This document shows positions 40,789 through 52,617 of a DNA stretch of 64,000 nt, one piece after another; position 1 is the first letter of the stretch; every line of letters starts with the position of its first letter. A program made the translations under genes and the position numbers. The notes beneath the pieces are model-generated. The model searched no databases and was not told the DNA's origin. It saw only the letters and a list, made by a program, of their open reading frames with translations. Source of the DNA: Pratylenchus scribneri (Eukaryota; Nematoda; Chromadorea; Rhabditida; Pratylenchidae); NCBI GenBank assembly GCA_030063045.1, contig JAQSEB010000164.1, forward strand, positions 62,001 through 126,000. Reading direction: 5' to 3'.

Positions 40789-43700
40789 TTAAAAGAATCT
40801 CGAGAGTTCTCCCACCAATTTTGGCGATTCAACTCCTGCATAGCCTGCAGCGGTACCGAAAAATATTCCAACAACTGGAAGTGTGAGAGCGCATCCTAGT
40901 GCTAATGGTACGCCAAGAGTCCAAGCGACAACATTGGCTTAAGAAAATATAATATTATTATTATTTATTTTGTCATAAAATTGATCTAAATTTGTATTTT
41001 TTATTTTATATTCATTTTGATGTTTCGGATTCTAAAAATTATATTTTTTTTTATATTTTTATGTCTATTTTTATATTTCAAATTTTTATATGGATTCTTC
41101 AATAATATTTAAATGAAAAGAGGATTTAATAGGTTTAAAATAACTATGGAATTATAAAATAAATAAACTTTAATGTTTGGTTATGTATGTATTATGTTAT
41201 GCATCAAAGATGAGTCAAATTTTTTATCTCTATTAGCCTAAATTTACAACTATTTTCATAAAATTCATAATTTAATATTGACTTTTTCCTATTATAATAA
41301 TTCTGCTAAGATTTAGCTTAAAATTAAAGAAAAAATATGATTGATATTATGATATTGTTAAACAATGTAGTCTAAAAAATATCTACTAAAATGGGAATTG
41401 AATGATAGACTCGTGAAAATGCCATTTTACTACTATGAAACAATATTATTATAAGCATTTAATAAGTTTAGTTATTATTGATCTTAGTTTTTGCAAAAAT
41501 ATGCTTGACATTAGACTAATTTTAAGCTAAATTTTAATTTAATTTAACTGAAATCAATCTTTATATAATATAATAAATAAAAAATAGCAGATTCAATTTA
41601 GCATTCTTTTAGACAATTAAAGAATTAAGTATATTATTAGTCAGTATTAAAATCTCAGAAAATATATTGCTAAAAAAATGGATGGGAAATTTTTTTTTAA
41701 AATTTTAAATACAAAATTTTTCAAATTAATATTATTATTGTATAATTGAAAATATTTATATATAATTTAAATTACATGTTTTTCTCATAGCTTTATGAAT
41801 GAATTTCCGGTATTTTCCAATTTTTTTCTTTGGCCGAATGGATTGATCCCGAACGGATGGATATTTCGCCCGGATAGTATCTAAATCCTCTCGCATCGCG
41901 ATAAAAATTTGATATTTTCCATTGTTAGGCACATATGCCACAATAATACCAGTGTTTTTATCTATTTCTTCTTTTTCTGCTGCTTTTTCTACTTCTTCTG
42001 CTGCTTCTGAAAATAAATTCATGATTGGACGCAACAAATGGTCATCCTCTTCGCTATCAAATTTTCGAAATTCATGTTCTAGAATAAATTTATTAAATTT
42101 TTATATATATAATATTACAAATTTATTTGAACCTTCTAAAATAGGTAACCCTCTTTTTCCTTCACTTAATAATTCTATTCTTTCAGCCAATTGTTCAGTT
42201 AGGTGCATGCAAGTTGTTTGAGCCTCTTTCTCTTTCTCAATCAATGTATTTAAAAGAAAAATATTTTCTACATCCATATCTTTATGGAATTGATCTTCGT
42301 TTTGGGCTTGTACTTTTCGTATTGATCCACTTGAAGAAACAAAAGCAGATCCCGTTAATTGTATTTGCCGAATTGAACCAGTTTTAGGATTTTCCTCACC
42401 AACAGCATTGGGACGAATTGAAATGTTAGCATTTTCTTCTTCTTGATCATGCCGAATTGAATCAGTATTGAATGGTTTTTCTGGACGAATTGAAATATTG
42501 GCATTTTCTTCTTTTTTATCATGCCGAATTGAATCAGTGTTGACTGTTTTTTTTGCACGGATTGATTCGGTTTTCTGGGCTTTTGCATTCCGAATGGATT
42601 CGGAAGACGATGTACCTCCACCAGCATTATTTTCTACTCTTCTTATTGAATCAACCTTATTCGGATTGTTGATTGGTCGAATTGATTTGGTCGAATCTTC
42701 TTGCTGATTTCGGATTGAAATAGAACTTTCTCCATCTTTATGCCGAATAGATTCGTTACCATTCTCATTTCGAATTGATCCAGTTGATTCGATTTCGTTA
42801 TTTGCTAATATTTCAGTTCTTAAAAATTTTTTAAAACTTTCTCTTTGATTTATCCCATAAATTCTTGATTTTGAGTTTAGGAATATGTAAATATTTAAAA
42901 ATCGTTTCTTTTTAAAATGATTCTTCAAATATAGTATAAGGTAGAGTAATTCAACCGTAGAATTTATTTTAAGAATAAAATGTAAACCTATGATATGGAT
43001 ATATGTTCTAGTTTATAAATTTTATTCAACCATGGAATTTATTATTCAAATATTTGATATGAATATCTTTCCTAGCTAAAGTTATATTATTTAAATTTAA
43101 TATCTTACAATTTATCCGCCATCAATTTCCGATGTATTTTGGCACGAAATTCCAATATCATGTCTTGAGGAACAGTCGCATATATTTCATTGGGTATTTT
43201 AAAATCAAATTTCATCAAAATATCACCGCTTCTTGTAATTTGTTCAGCTTCTATCAACAGGAATATTCCACAATCCCATGCATTTTTTGCTCTTGGAACA
43301 AAATAAGTACCAACCCAATTAACTTCTTTCATTTTCAAATGCTTATCATCAAAATGGACATATAATTTGCGGAAAAACTTCACTAGATTTTTTTTGTTGG
43401 ATTTCCTTTCTTTTAAAACATTGTCCGACCAATGTCTTGGGTCGTAAAAATGAGCTCTCTTTCTTTCTTTATCAAACGCTGTTAATATCCAATTATACCC
43501 GATCAGGCTGTTTACATGCGTAGGTATTAACCAAATTTGGACTGAATGGATGCCGCCTTTATCAGTTAATTGTTGAAGCCATTCAAACTCAATCTTATTC
43601 GTATTCCGAAAAGTTTCAATGACATTCCACGGTACAAATCTCACATCCTCTCGATCTCGAGTTATCAAGTCCAAATATGCTTCAATCACAGAAATACTCA

Positions 43701-43852
43701 GCCAACCTTTTGGTTCGGCTAATTCCTCCATATCAGAAGTGGATATCTCCTTTAAAATAAAAATTTAATTAATTTAATTTTTTAATTACCTTCGTTCCCT
43801 GGCTTACATTAATAAAAAGGAAAAATATAATTTGATAAAATATATTTATCAT
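40789..43852 (-). CDS. Gene B: secreted Ulp1-like pseudoprotease with 14 SIR motifs and hydrophobic tail
   Basis: Exons (minus): 43852-43790, 43749-43109, 42818-42133, 42078-41776, 40937-40789; 614 codons, phases 0, 2, 1, 1. Signal peptide MINIFYQIIFFLFINVSQG. The C48 domain has WDCGIFLL, but the His position is Asn (LIGYNWILTAFD) and the Gln position is Arg (PRAKN), so catalysis is unlikely. Exon 3 has 13 SIR motifs (GSIRN, ESIRH, KSIRP, DSIRR, ...) and exon 4 one more (DQSIRPKKK) after a Glu-rich helix. The last exon is hydrophobic (GVPLALGCALTLPVVGIFFG), a possible membrane anchor. If the 41776 donor is not used, the protein ends at 41756. Donor 42133|GTTC is weak. Confidence 0.65.
42133..42818 (-). 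CDS. Gene B exon 3: SIR-repeat block (13 motifs)
   Basis: Begins TEILANNEIESTGSIRNENG. Two near copies of NTDSIRHD..EEENANISIRP show local duplication, but other spacers are unrelated while S-I-R is kept. Ends in a helical, non-repeat region (DMDVENIFLLNTLIEKEKEA). Confidence 0.72.
43109..43749 (-). CDS. Gene B exon 2: C48 domain with lost catalytic His
   Basis: Same fold text as genes C and D (ELAEPKGWLSISVIEAYLDL, REDVRFVPWNVIETF, NAWDCGIFLLIEAEQI). Catalytic His to Asn, Gln to Arg, Cys and Asp kept. The apparent stop is part of a GTAAGA donor. A non-catalytic binder of SUMO-like proteins is a possible role. Confidence 0.75.
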
Positions 43853-44029
43853 TTTAACGGAAAATAAATTTTATATAAATAATAAATAATTATTTCGGGG
43901 AAAAATTAAATAATTTTTTAATAAATATAAGAAAATTAATTTTTGCTATCGTTTTGGGATTTAAATATAATTTTTATTTAATATAAATTTATAAAACTAC
44001 AATTTTTTATATTTATCATAAAAAAAGAA

Positions 44030-44330
44030 AATTATTTATTTTGCAAAAATTTTTTTATAGTTTAATAGGCCGAAATGGCAATAAAAATTAACCCATTTTG
44101 TTGAAAATTATTTATTTTGTAAAAAATTTATTTTTATAGTTTAATAGGCCGAAATGCCAATAAAAATTATCCCATTTTGTTGAAAATTATTTATTTTGTA
44201 AAAAATTTATTTTTATAGTTTAATAGGCCGAAATGCCAATAAAAATTAACCAATTTAATTTATTATAAAATAAAACAATTATTAATTTTGGAAAATTTTT
44301 ATAGTTTAATAGGCCGATATGTCAATAAAT
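44030..44330. repeat. About 80-bp tandem repeat upstream of gene B
   Basis: Four copies of a unit with TTATTTTGTAAAAAATTTAT and TATAGTTTAATAGGCCGAAATG, starting about 180 bp before gene B's ATG. On the minus strand each copy presents AAACTATAAAAATAAA, a TATA-like block seen before other genes of the cluster. Confidence 0.8.
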
Positions 44331-44565
44331 ATTATCAAAGCAATGAATTTTGCAAGGAATTTTGCAAACATACTTTAAAAAATAATAAAATTATAGCCTC
44401 CTCGAATCAAACACTCTATTGGCACGTTTATTTTGAACCAAAATTTTTCCTGGGCTTCGATCAAAAATTTTTCGTGTAAAAATTTAAGTTTTTTCTTTAA
44501 AATATAAACATTTAAAAATTTTAAAAATCAATTTATTCATGCTTAATATATTAACAATTTCCTAA

Positions 44566-45325
44566 CTTATTCTCTTCTTAAATCGCGATTCACTAAATCT
44601 GAATTTATTAAATCCGGATTTAGACAAGCAAAAGAGGGAAAATTAAAATGAAAATAAAAATAAATTAATTTTAAAAATTGTTAAAAAAGTTTTAGACTAT
44701 TTTTAAATTTTCTTTTTACTCAAAAAATTTTTTATAAATTTTATTAAATCAAATGCCATTAAATTGAAAAAAGGAAAAATTATTTTTTATAAAAATTTCG
44801 GTTAAAATTATTTTTAACTGCTAGATAAATATATTCTTGTCATTTTAAAAATTATTAGATTCAAATTTAATTAAAAATAATTTTTTTTCATTTTGACTGA
44901 TAAATCCATGCTAAATCCTATTCCCGAATAGGATTTAATTTCATCTTATAAAAATAAATTTGGATTTATTCAAAAAACATGAGAATAAGAAAATTGGATT
45001 TAGATCACTAAATCGCGATTTAGGGGAATTTAAATCGCAATTTACACGATTTACCGTAAATCAAGATTTACAATACAAAGATGAGAATAGCGAATCCCGA
45101 TTTATGAAATAAATCTGGTAGAGATCGGACGGTACGGCATACCCATTGATATTTTTCGGGATACCGAAACGGTATTTTTCGGTAATACCGAATCGGATAC
45201 CGTTGATTTTTCGGTATTGATTCGGTATCGGTATTGTTTCGGTAATACCGAATCGGATACCGACCGAAGCGCCTTGCCGATCTCTAAAATCCGGATTTCG
45301 CGCTAAATCCGGTGATGAGAATAAG
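44566..45325. mobile_element. Repeat element rich in AAATCGCGATTT motifs
   Basis: Ends CTTATTCTCTTC / GATGAGAATAAG and mirrored TAAATC(G/C)(C/G)GATTTA blocks near both ends. No target duplication resolved. Contains a smaller hAT insertion. Confidence 0.55.
45119..45286. mobile_element. hAT-type MITE, 168 bp
   Basis: Ends TAGAGATCGG / CCGATCTCTA. The 8-bp flanks AAATCTGG and AAATCCGG differ by one base. The interior is made of GGTAATACCGAATCGGATAC repeats. Confidence 0.7.
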
Positions 45326-45415
45326 TCCCCCTTGTGTATAAAAAACTATAATGAAGAATACATTTAATTAGGATGAAAATTATTGACTATAGAATATACT
45401 AAAAGTGGGTACTAT

Positions 45416-45635
45416 ATTTGGGTCCCCTTTTTTCCTTAAAGAAGAGAAAGTGGGAGAAAAGTGAAGTGCCCCCCTATGGGTGATGGGATAAGGGTTAGGG
45501 TCATTCAGGGTCAAGGATGGGATAAAATCATCTCACTAACACTATACAGCTATACACTATCCCTAACGCCCATAGGGGGGACCCTTCAATTTTCCCCCAC
45601 TTTTTTCCTTTTAAAGAAAAAAGGGACCCAAATCC
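45416..45635. repeat. Hairpin-forming inverted repeat
   Basis: GGGTCCCCTTTTTTCCTT and GTGCCCCCCTATGGG are mirrored by CCCATAGGGGGGAC and AAAAAAGGGACCC; loop of about 80 bp with GGGTTAGGGTCA. Probably a small fold-back element. Confidence 0.7.
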
Positions 45636-45699
45636 CAAAAAGTATAAATACCTAAAAGTGAACTAAAAATGAAATTAAAAATATCATTATGATACTAAA

Positions 45700-45943
45700 T
45701 AAAACAATAAAAATATAAAATTAATTTTATTTTTGCAAAAATTTTAAAACTATAAAAATATAAAATTACTTTTATTTTTGCACAAATTTTAAAACTATAA
45801 ATATATAAAATGATCCATTGAAAAAGCTATAAAGAAAATGGATAACGAATGAATTTGATACCATAAAATTCGTTCGTTTTTCACATTTTAAAATAAATCC
45901 ACTTTCAGATTTTTTAATTTTCATTTAAATTTACTAAAAAAAA
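45700..45943 (+). promoter_or_regulatory. Gene C promoter, shared with gene G
   Basis: AAACTATAAATATATAAAAT, CCATTGAAAAAGCTATAAA and the TACCATAAAATTCGT..CGTTTTTCACATTT block are closely matched at 57090-57249. The promoter and leader exon were therefore duplicated together. Confidence 0.65.
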
Positions 45944-46208
45944 ATGACAAAAAATAAAAAGCTCTTCATTTTTATCGCTTTAATCTGTAATTTGGCAATA
46001 AGGGCAATTGCTACGGATCCCAACAATGATGAATTCCAAAAATGGATGCACAAAATATCAATAAGAGAACAAAATCAAATTAGAGACGAAAATCGAGCAT
46101 CAATAAGACAATCCCATATCGCTAATGAAATTGAATCAAAGAAAGACTTTAATATGCTAGATGAACAAAAACAATTTACGAGGAATATAGCAAGAAAAAA
46201 TCTAATTG
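45944..46208 (+). CDS. Gene C exon 1: signal peptide and leader
   Basis: Hydrophobic start, cleavage plausible after IRAIA, then TDPNNDEFQKWMHK, ENRASIRQS. Ends phase 1 (G|GTAATG). It matches gene G exon 1 along its length (TDPNNDEFQK / MDPTNDGFQK; ENRASIR / ENHASIR). Confidence 0.72.
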
Positions 46209-49200
46209 GTAATGTTAGAGAAAGCGGATGGTTAATCGTAATAAATTTTTGAAGAAAAACAAAATTTATTATAATTTATTTCTACAAAGAATAACTTCAC
46301 AATAATGAATTAGACAAATCAAAGCTGCATTTTGAATTATTTTTTTTGTTATTCTGGAAATCATTGACAAAATTTTTGCCAATTTTAAACAAAAATGAAT
46401 TAATTTTGAAAGAAAATCAGAGTGTTATTTTGGTTTAATGTTTCTAAATAAATAGTGTGATCATGTTTTGGAAATTATTGTTTGCATTTTCCCGAAATTC
46501 AAGACGTTTTTTCATAAAATCCAAATTTTTTTAAATTTTATTTAAAACCTCTTTTAAGGGCCTCATAAAACTTCCCTTGCTGCTAGTGAAAGTATACGAA
46601 AAATTAAACAAGATTTACCGGAAATAATGGAAGAAGAGAGTGATGGTGAATCTGTACAAGAAATTCCTGCCATGCCCTCCCATATACAGCCAAGGATAAG
46701 GGATAATCAAGGATTAAATTATGATGATGAATATTATTTCAAGGCATTGGAAATCAGAGAAATGGATAAAGAATTAGCCAATCCATATGGATGGTTGGGA
46801 AATTTTGTGATCAATGCATATTTGCATTTGATAACAAAAGAAAGGGACGATGTGAGATTTGTGCCGAGCGAAATAATCACAACTTTTTGGCAAAAGGAGT
46901 TGATTAGGCCTGATTGGCTTCAACACCAGATTGAACAAGAAAGCAGCATTCAAGCAGTCCAATTTTGGTTAATTCCAGCAAATTTGTACGGGAAACATTG
47001 GGCATTGGCAGTTTTTGAAGTGGACAAATCTGTGATCTTTTGCGATTCGTTAAATAAGGGCCGAGATACAGCTGAAAATATGGCTTTCAAAGCAGCCCTT
47101 TTTAAATTTTTTATCAATTTTTATGCCAATTTTAATAAGCATTTGAATATGCATCAAGTTTTATGGATAAATAGAGCAGATATTCCAATTCAAACCAATT
47201 TATGGGATTGTGGGGTATTTCTGTTGATGTACGCAGAACAAATTATAATGAATGGTGATATTTCGACACCTTTTCACTTCACTCAAGATGCAATACCAGA
47301 ATGCCGAGCCAAAATTTATCGAGAATTATTGGAACATCGTTTGTAAGATTAAAAAAAAATATTAATAGAAGAAATGAGAATTATTTTATTTGAATATAAA
47401 AAAAATAAATTATTATAAATATTTTAATTTAATATTTATGGCCATACAATTTATAAACTTAAAATCAGGGCTTCTACCCAAAATTTTTCAAATTCAGACA
47501 TAGAGAAAAATTTAAGCTATAATTGGCCCTACAGCGAAAAAATTAGACATATTTAAAGGAAAATATAGCATTTAAAAAAACCTTAAAAATGACCTTTTTA
47601 GAAAATTTAAATGTTCTTTTCCCATATGAAAGTCCACAAATAATAATTGTTTTTATTGACCTCCTATATTTAGAAATTAAAATTTGCCCATTTTGATTTA
47701 GCCGATTCTGATATTTATTTTTCGGATATTAATTCGTGCTATTCTGATTTGTTTTCTCATTTTTCTGATTTAATTTCCCACTGTTCTGATTTGATTTCCG
47801 AAAGTTTAATTTAGACCAGTACTGATTTTATTTCATTTTTCCCAAAATAAACAACTTTGGATGGTTGATTTGGGAATTTTCAAAATTAACCGGTTAGTTC
47901 CGGATTTAACCAATTTCCAATATTAACCAAAATATATATATTAAACAAAACATAAAATATTAATAAAATAATTTAGTCCTGAAGAATTTGCTGTATTTCA
48001 AATGAGGGAAGCATCGACTAGTTCAATAAGGCCTACTAAAATTATTGAATCAATTCGGCCACTTGATGCTAAAACGTCAAATCCGAGTTCAATTCGTTCG
48101 TCTGGTATAACAACTCAAACCACTTCAATTAGAAAAAATGCTGATTTACAAAGTGGCTCAAGCAATAATATTAATTTAAAAGATAATATAAAATCATTCT
48201 CATTAAATTTAGAAAACGAAAATGTTAAAAAAACTGAATCAATTAGACCAATTGAAATATCGCAACAAAAGGATGCAATTGGATCTAATTCTATCCGACC
48301 AATAAATGAAGAATTGCAATTTGCTACCGATTCAATTAGAAATTTTGAGAAATTAACAGGCAATGACTCGATTAGAACTACCCATGATGGATCAATTAAA
48401 AAAATGGATGAAATGCAATCAATTAGAAAAATGGGAAAGACTCAATCATTCAGAAAGATGGAGAAAACTCAATCTATCAGAGGAATGGAGGGAACTGAAT
48501 CAATTACACCAAAAGAATTATACGAATCAAATACAGCAATGGAAATAGATGAAATCTCATCGAATAAATCTATCAGGATTGGAAGTAGTGGTTCAATTAG
48601 GCCTTTGGATAATTTGCAAAATGAATCGATAAGAAAAAAGAAAAAAATAGAAAGCGGAAAAATTCAAGAATCAATCAGACCAACTGGGGAAATTCAAAGT
48701 GGCCTAAACAATCATACTGGGGAAATGTCTGGATCAATCAGATCAGTAGGTAAAACAGATGGATCAATTGGTCAGTATTAAAAATTATATCATATTTTCT
48801 TAATATTTTTCTGTCATAATGACATTATTCATTATATTTACTAAGCAATAATTTAAAAATTTTATGCAAATTTTATAGTAATATCAGGGTTGCCAGATGG
48901 ATTTTTACTTTGGGGGGCATTTTGGAAAAAAAAGGGGGCATTTGGGGGGGATTTTCAGTAAAAAAGGGGGCATTTTGGGGGGCATTTTTAAAAAGTGCCA
49001 AAAATGCAAAAATTTTTCCAATAATGGCCGCGCAGCGAAAAACTAGACCAAAAATTTGCCGCGCAGCAAAAAATTAGACCAAAAATTTGCCGCGCAGCGA
49101 AAAATTAGACCAAAAAATAATAAAATAGGGAAAAAATGACTAAATTTTAAAAAGGGGGCATTTGGGGGGCAACTCGGCTCGGGGGGCACAAAAGGGGGCA

Positions 49201-51791
49201 AAATCTCAAAAAGGGGGCAAATGCCCCCCGTGGGGGGACATTCTGGCAACCCTGAGTAATATAATTTTCAGCAGCAAGATATGTGAAAAATGAATATGGA
49301 GGATATTTTCTTGTTCATGATGGATATATTTATTTGAATGCAAGAAATTTTGTAGCTAAAAGCAGTCACAAATTATGGATGTGTGAAGAAAGAAATACAG
49401 AAGCAAAATGTATGGGAGAAGTTAAAGTGGAAAATAATAATATAATTGTCAGAAAACAACATAATAATCATCCACGTTCGGAAAGGCTAAAAGGATTGCC
49501 GACATTTGACGATTTTAAAGGTCTAATTAAAATTTTTAATTGTAAGAGTTAGTATTGTCCATAGGCATAGAAAAATCTAACCGCAAATGATATTTTGACA
49601 ATAAAATTTATCTGCTATTAATTTCTATACAAATATTTTTTTCTATAAAATTTTGAACAAATTTGCAAAAATTGAAAATCAATGTTTTCCCAATGTTTAA
49701 ATCTAATTTTTATAAAATCTAATCGATAAGAGCAAAAATTAAAGGCTAAATTAAATTGAAAATTTATTCTTTTTATTTATTTTATAGATACTATTACGCA
49801 GGATAATTTACATTATTTGCCAAGAGTGTATGCGGATGGATTCGTTTACTTTAGAAAAAGATTGATAGAAAATAATAGAATTATTTATCTTGTTTGTGCA
49901 GAAAAAAACACAGCTAAATGCCCAGGAAGAGCGGTAATCGAAAATGAACAAATTGAAGTTACCATTCCACATATTCATAAACGCATAAAAACTGTATATG
50001 GTAATACAAAAATTTTTTGATTTATTAATTTTAATATATTATAAGAATTATTTAATTATTGAGTGAGTATCAAATTATTATGAAAAACTTAAAAGATTAC
50101 CCATTGAAGAAATATTTTGAAGAGGGAATTATCTAAAATAATTTAATTCTAAGTGCAATGCAAACCATCTAACAAAAATGAAGGAATTTTCAGACAATTC
50201 CGACCTAAATTCGGACATTTCCATTTTCAGTCGATTTTATAAATTGCCAATTTCAGTCGAATAAACAAGTTTTGCTATAATGTAGAATCAATTAAAATCA
50301 AATAATTAAAGTAATCGACTCGTTTCGATGAGATAAAAATTAATATAATAGATTAGCTTCATTCAAAAATGGGATCAGATATAATTGAAGGATCTACTGG
50401 TTAGGAAGGAAAGAAAATGCATTAAATAAATTAATAAATTATATGAATTTTAAATGATTATAAAATTATATTTTGCTTAGGTGCTGGGAATTTGGTACAT
50501 TATGCGATAAATGAATTTGGTGGTTATTATATGCTTAATGACGGGTATCTCTATGAAAAGCAAGCAATGGAAGAATGGTTTTGCGCGGAGCAAAAAAAAT
50601 ATCCGCCTTGTTTGGCAAAAGCAGGTGTCGACAGAAATAATCGAATCATTTACACAAGCGAGGAGCATAACCATGAAAGGTATTCAAATAATATTTGTTT
50701 ATTACCAATTATGTACAATAAGGATGACGGCAAAAATGTTTCAGTCACCCTAGTTTCATTTATTTCCTTTAATATAATTAAATTTTTAGTATGTTTTTAG
50801 ATTAAAAATAAGTGCTACGACAATTAGGGATGAGAAAATTGGGGACAGAATGGACTCACGTTGAAGGTCGTAAAGCTGCATGGCCAATTTATATGCCATT
50901 TTATTCGTCGAAAAAAAATTAGCTTCAAAATGATATAAAAAGCATTGACCAAAATTAAATATTCACCGAATTAAAGCCAAAAATGCCTTAGTTTAATTAA
51001 AATTGTTTTTCTTGTAATTTTTTGGCCATAATTCGATGAATATTAAATATTGGACAATGCTTTTCATGTTGCTAATTTTATCACTAATAAATTGGCATAT
51101 AAATTAGCCGCACAATTTTACGATTTTCGAAGTTTGCCCGTTCTTTCCTCAATTATAATAACTATCATTAACAATTTTATTAAACTATTCCTTCCCATTT
51201 TCTGACGTTTAATTCGCGGCCTTGTCCTAATAGAGGGAAATTTGCTACGAAATGGATGGGAAGAACTTTCAGACGAAAATAAATCACTCGCAGAGCAAGG
51301 CAAACAAATTACTCATGATGGCTACACATATAATCTTGATGGGGGAACCAAAACAAGCAAGCGGTATTACAAATGCAAGCACAATGATTATAGAAAGTGG
51401 GAACGCAATTTCTCTTTAAATTTTTAAATAAAGTTTATTTAGACATTTCTGATATAAAATTAGCATAAAATAATAAGAAAATTAGCCCATAGAAAAATTG
51501 ATTTTACAAAAATTTCATGATGATGAATAATTATACTAAATACTAATCAGATTTTTTTAAAATTCTTGTTTCTTCTATTAATTTTTTACCATTTCTCAGA
51601 TGCTTAGGAACATCTCACATTAGCGGGAGATGAAAAAATTGTTATATTTTTATTGAGGGAAATATAAATTTCAAATAAACTATTTTCACATTTGAATTAG
51701 ATATAATGCTCTAAAATGTAATGGCCGGGCACTGATCAATGAAGATGGTTTTATCGATATTACAACAAGACATTGCCATAAAAGAAATTGA
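45944..51791 (+). CDS. Gene C: secreted Ulp1 protease with 15 SIR motifs and FLYWCH fingers
   Basis: Exons with matching phase: 45944-46208, 46559-47342, 47977-48770, 49272-49520, 49788-50000, 50481-50679. Then probably 51236-51396 and 51701-51791, though the phase between 50679 and 51236 does not fit, so an exon or donor there is missed. Signal peptide MTKNKKLFIFIALICNLAIR, then Ulp1 with intact His (GKHWALAVFE), Asp (VIFCDSLNKG), Gln (PIQTN) and Cys (LWDCGVFLLMYAEQ). SIR exon next, then three complete FLYWCH modules and one split. Module introns are phase 1 except Ulp1-SIR (phase 2). A hAT MITE occupies the intron before the first finger. Secretion plus a SUMO-protease-like domain suggests action on proteins outside the worm cell; that is inference. 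Confidence 0.62.
46559..47342 (+). CDS. Gene C exon 2: Ulp1/C48 peptidase
   Basis: Acceptor CTTTTAAG, opens with SESIRKIKQDLPEIMEEESD and then the C48 domain; about two-thirds identical to gene D's exon by eye. All four catalytic positions kept. The in-frame TAA overlaps donor TT|GTAAGA. Confidence 0.85.
47977..48770 (+). CDS. Gene C exon 3: SIR-repeat block (15 motifs)
   Basis: Motifs include SSIRP, ESIRP, TSIRK, NSIRP, DSIRN, QSIRK, QSIRG, KSIRI, GSIRP plus decayed GSIKK, QSFRK, ESITP. Acceptor AATTTAG (phase 2), donor G|GTCAGT (phase 1). Spacers of 5-35 residues are not alike, so the tripeptide itself seems constrained. Confidence 0.72.
48885..49254. mobile_element. hAT-type MITE, 370 bp, in gene C intron
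   Basis: Ends CAGGGTTGCCAGA / TCTGGCAACCCTG; duplication AGTAATAT (48877-48884, 49255-49262). Interior: GGGGGGCATTTTGG-type runs and three GCCGCGCAGCGAAAAATTAG units. Its right end lies only 17 bp before the acceptor of the next exon. Confidence 0.93.
49272..49520 (+). CDS. Gene C exon 4: FLYWCH finger 1
   Basis: 249 nt, phase 1-1. VKNEYGGYFLVHDGYIYLN, LWMCEERNTEAKCMG, HNNHPRSERL. Acceptor ATTTTCAG, donor G|GTCTAA. Confidence 0.72.
49788..50000 (+). CDS. Gene C exon 5: FLYWCH finger 2
   Basis: 213 nt, phase 1-1. YADGFVYFRKRL, YLVCAEKNTAKCPGRAV, HIHKRIKTVYG. Acceptor TTTTATAG, donor G|GTAATA. Confidence 0.7.
50481..50679 (+). CDS. Gene C exon 6: FLYWCH finger 3
   Basis: INEFGGYYMLNDGYLYEKQ, EWFCAEQKKYPPCLAKAG, EEHNHER. 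Acceptor TTTGCTTAG; likely donor AG|GTATTC (phase 2). Confidence 0.62.
50870..51118. mobile_element. Short fold-back element
   Basis: Arms of about 90 bp: GGCCAATTTATATGCCATTT at left against AAATTGGCATATAAATTAGCC at right, with AAAAGCATTG and TAAATATTCA also mirrored. Small AT-rich MITE; target duplication not resolved. Confidence 0.65.
51236..51791 (+). CDS. Split FLYWCH finger, probable 3' end of gene C
   Basis: Exons 51236-51396 (RNGWEELSDENKSLAEQ, ITHDGYTYNLDGG, RYYKCKHND) and 51701-51791 (NALKCNGRALINEDGF, HCHKRN stop), joined in phase 2 (AA|GTGGGA ... AATTAG|A). Counterparts are gene D's last two exons and gene E. Confidence 0.6.
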
Positions 51792-52617
51792 TTTATGAAG
51801 AAATTAAATATGAATTGAAATATTAATCATTTGTTATTTTAAATTTATGATGATGACAAAAAAATTAAAGAATATGAATGTTGAAATTAAGATTCAGTTT
51901 TGCCAACGGTCCGAGTATTTGTTTTTTTATACAAAATACTTTTATGTATCAAAATTTTTATGATCCGCATTACAAAGTTTCTCTTGTGGTGCTAGATTCC
52001 ATTTTAGTTATCAACAAGAATTGCCTTTGAAAAAAAAATAATAATTTTCTATAGTTGGAATATATTGGTAAATTCATTAGTAACAATAAATAAATTATTT
52101 TAGTCAGTAAAAATAGAGTTGTTGGAACAGCTATGATTCAATTGCATTTTTAGGTAAATAAAAAGCCATAATTTTAAATAGATTCGAAAATTTTTCTTTT
52201 ATATCCATCGAGATTACAATTTATTTAATTCTATTTTTTTAAATTTCATTTTCATTTTTATAAATATCATGCAAATAAGATAAAAAAATCTTTACAATTC
52301 AATTCGTCTTTTGTGGAATTGTCACCCGGACGGTGAAAAACATTGCTAAATTAAATGCTAAATAAAAATCGAGGCACCATCATAATTTTATTTACTTAAT
52401 GCATATCCGTCAGCACAGGAAATGGATGTATTCCATCGGATTAAGGTAATCGAAATTTTTTGGCCAAATCCAATATCCTATAGGCTCTATTACTGGAGCA
52501 TAAATTAAATTTCGATAGAGTTTTATTTTTAAAAATAAATTAGATATGATTTTATTATTTTCTAACTTCAGCCATTGAATACTTTTCTTGCACCTTTTTA
52601 TTTATTTCCTTTTAAAG

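Noticed and set aside
42819..42928. First 37 codons of the open frame at the start of gene B's SIR exon
   Set aside because: They precede the acceptor TTTTTAAG at 42819 and are low-complexity intron text.
50345..50480. Possible extra short exon (MGSDIIEGSTG) before the third FLYWCH of gene C
   Set aside because: No acceptor/donor pair in phase; too short to support.
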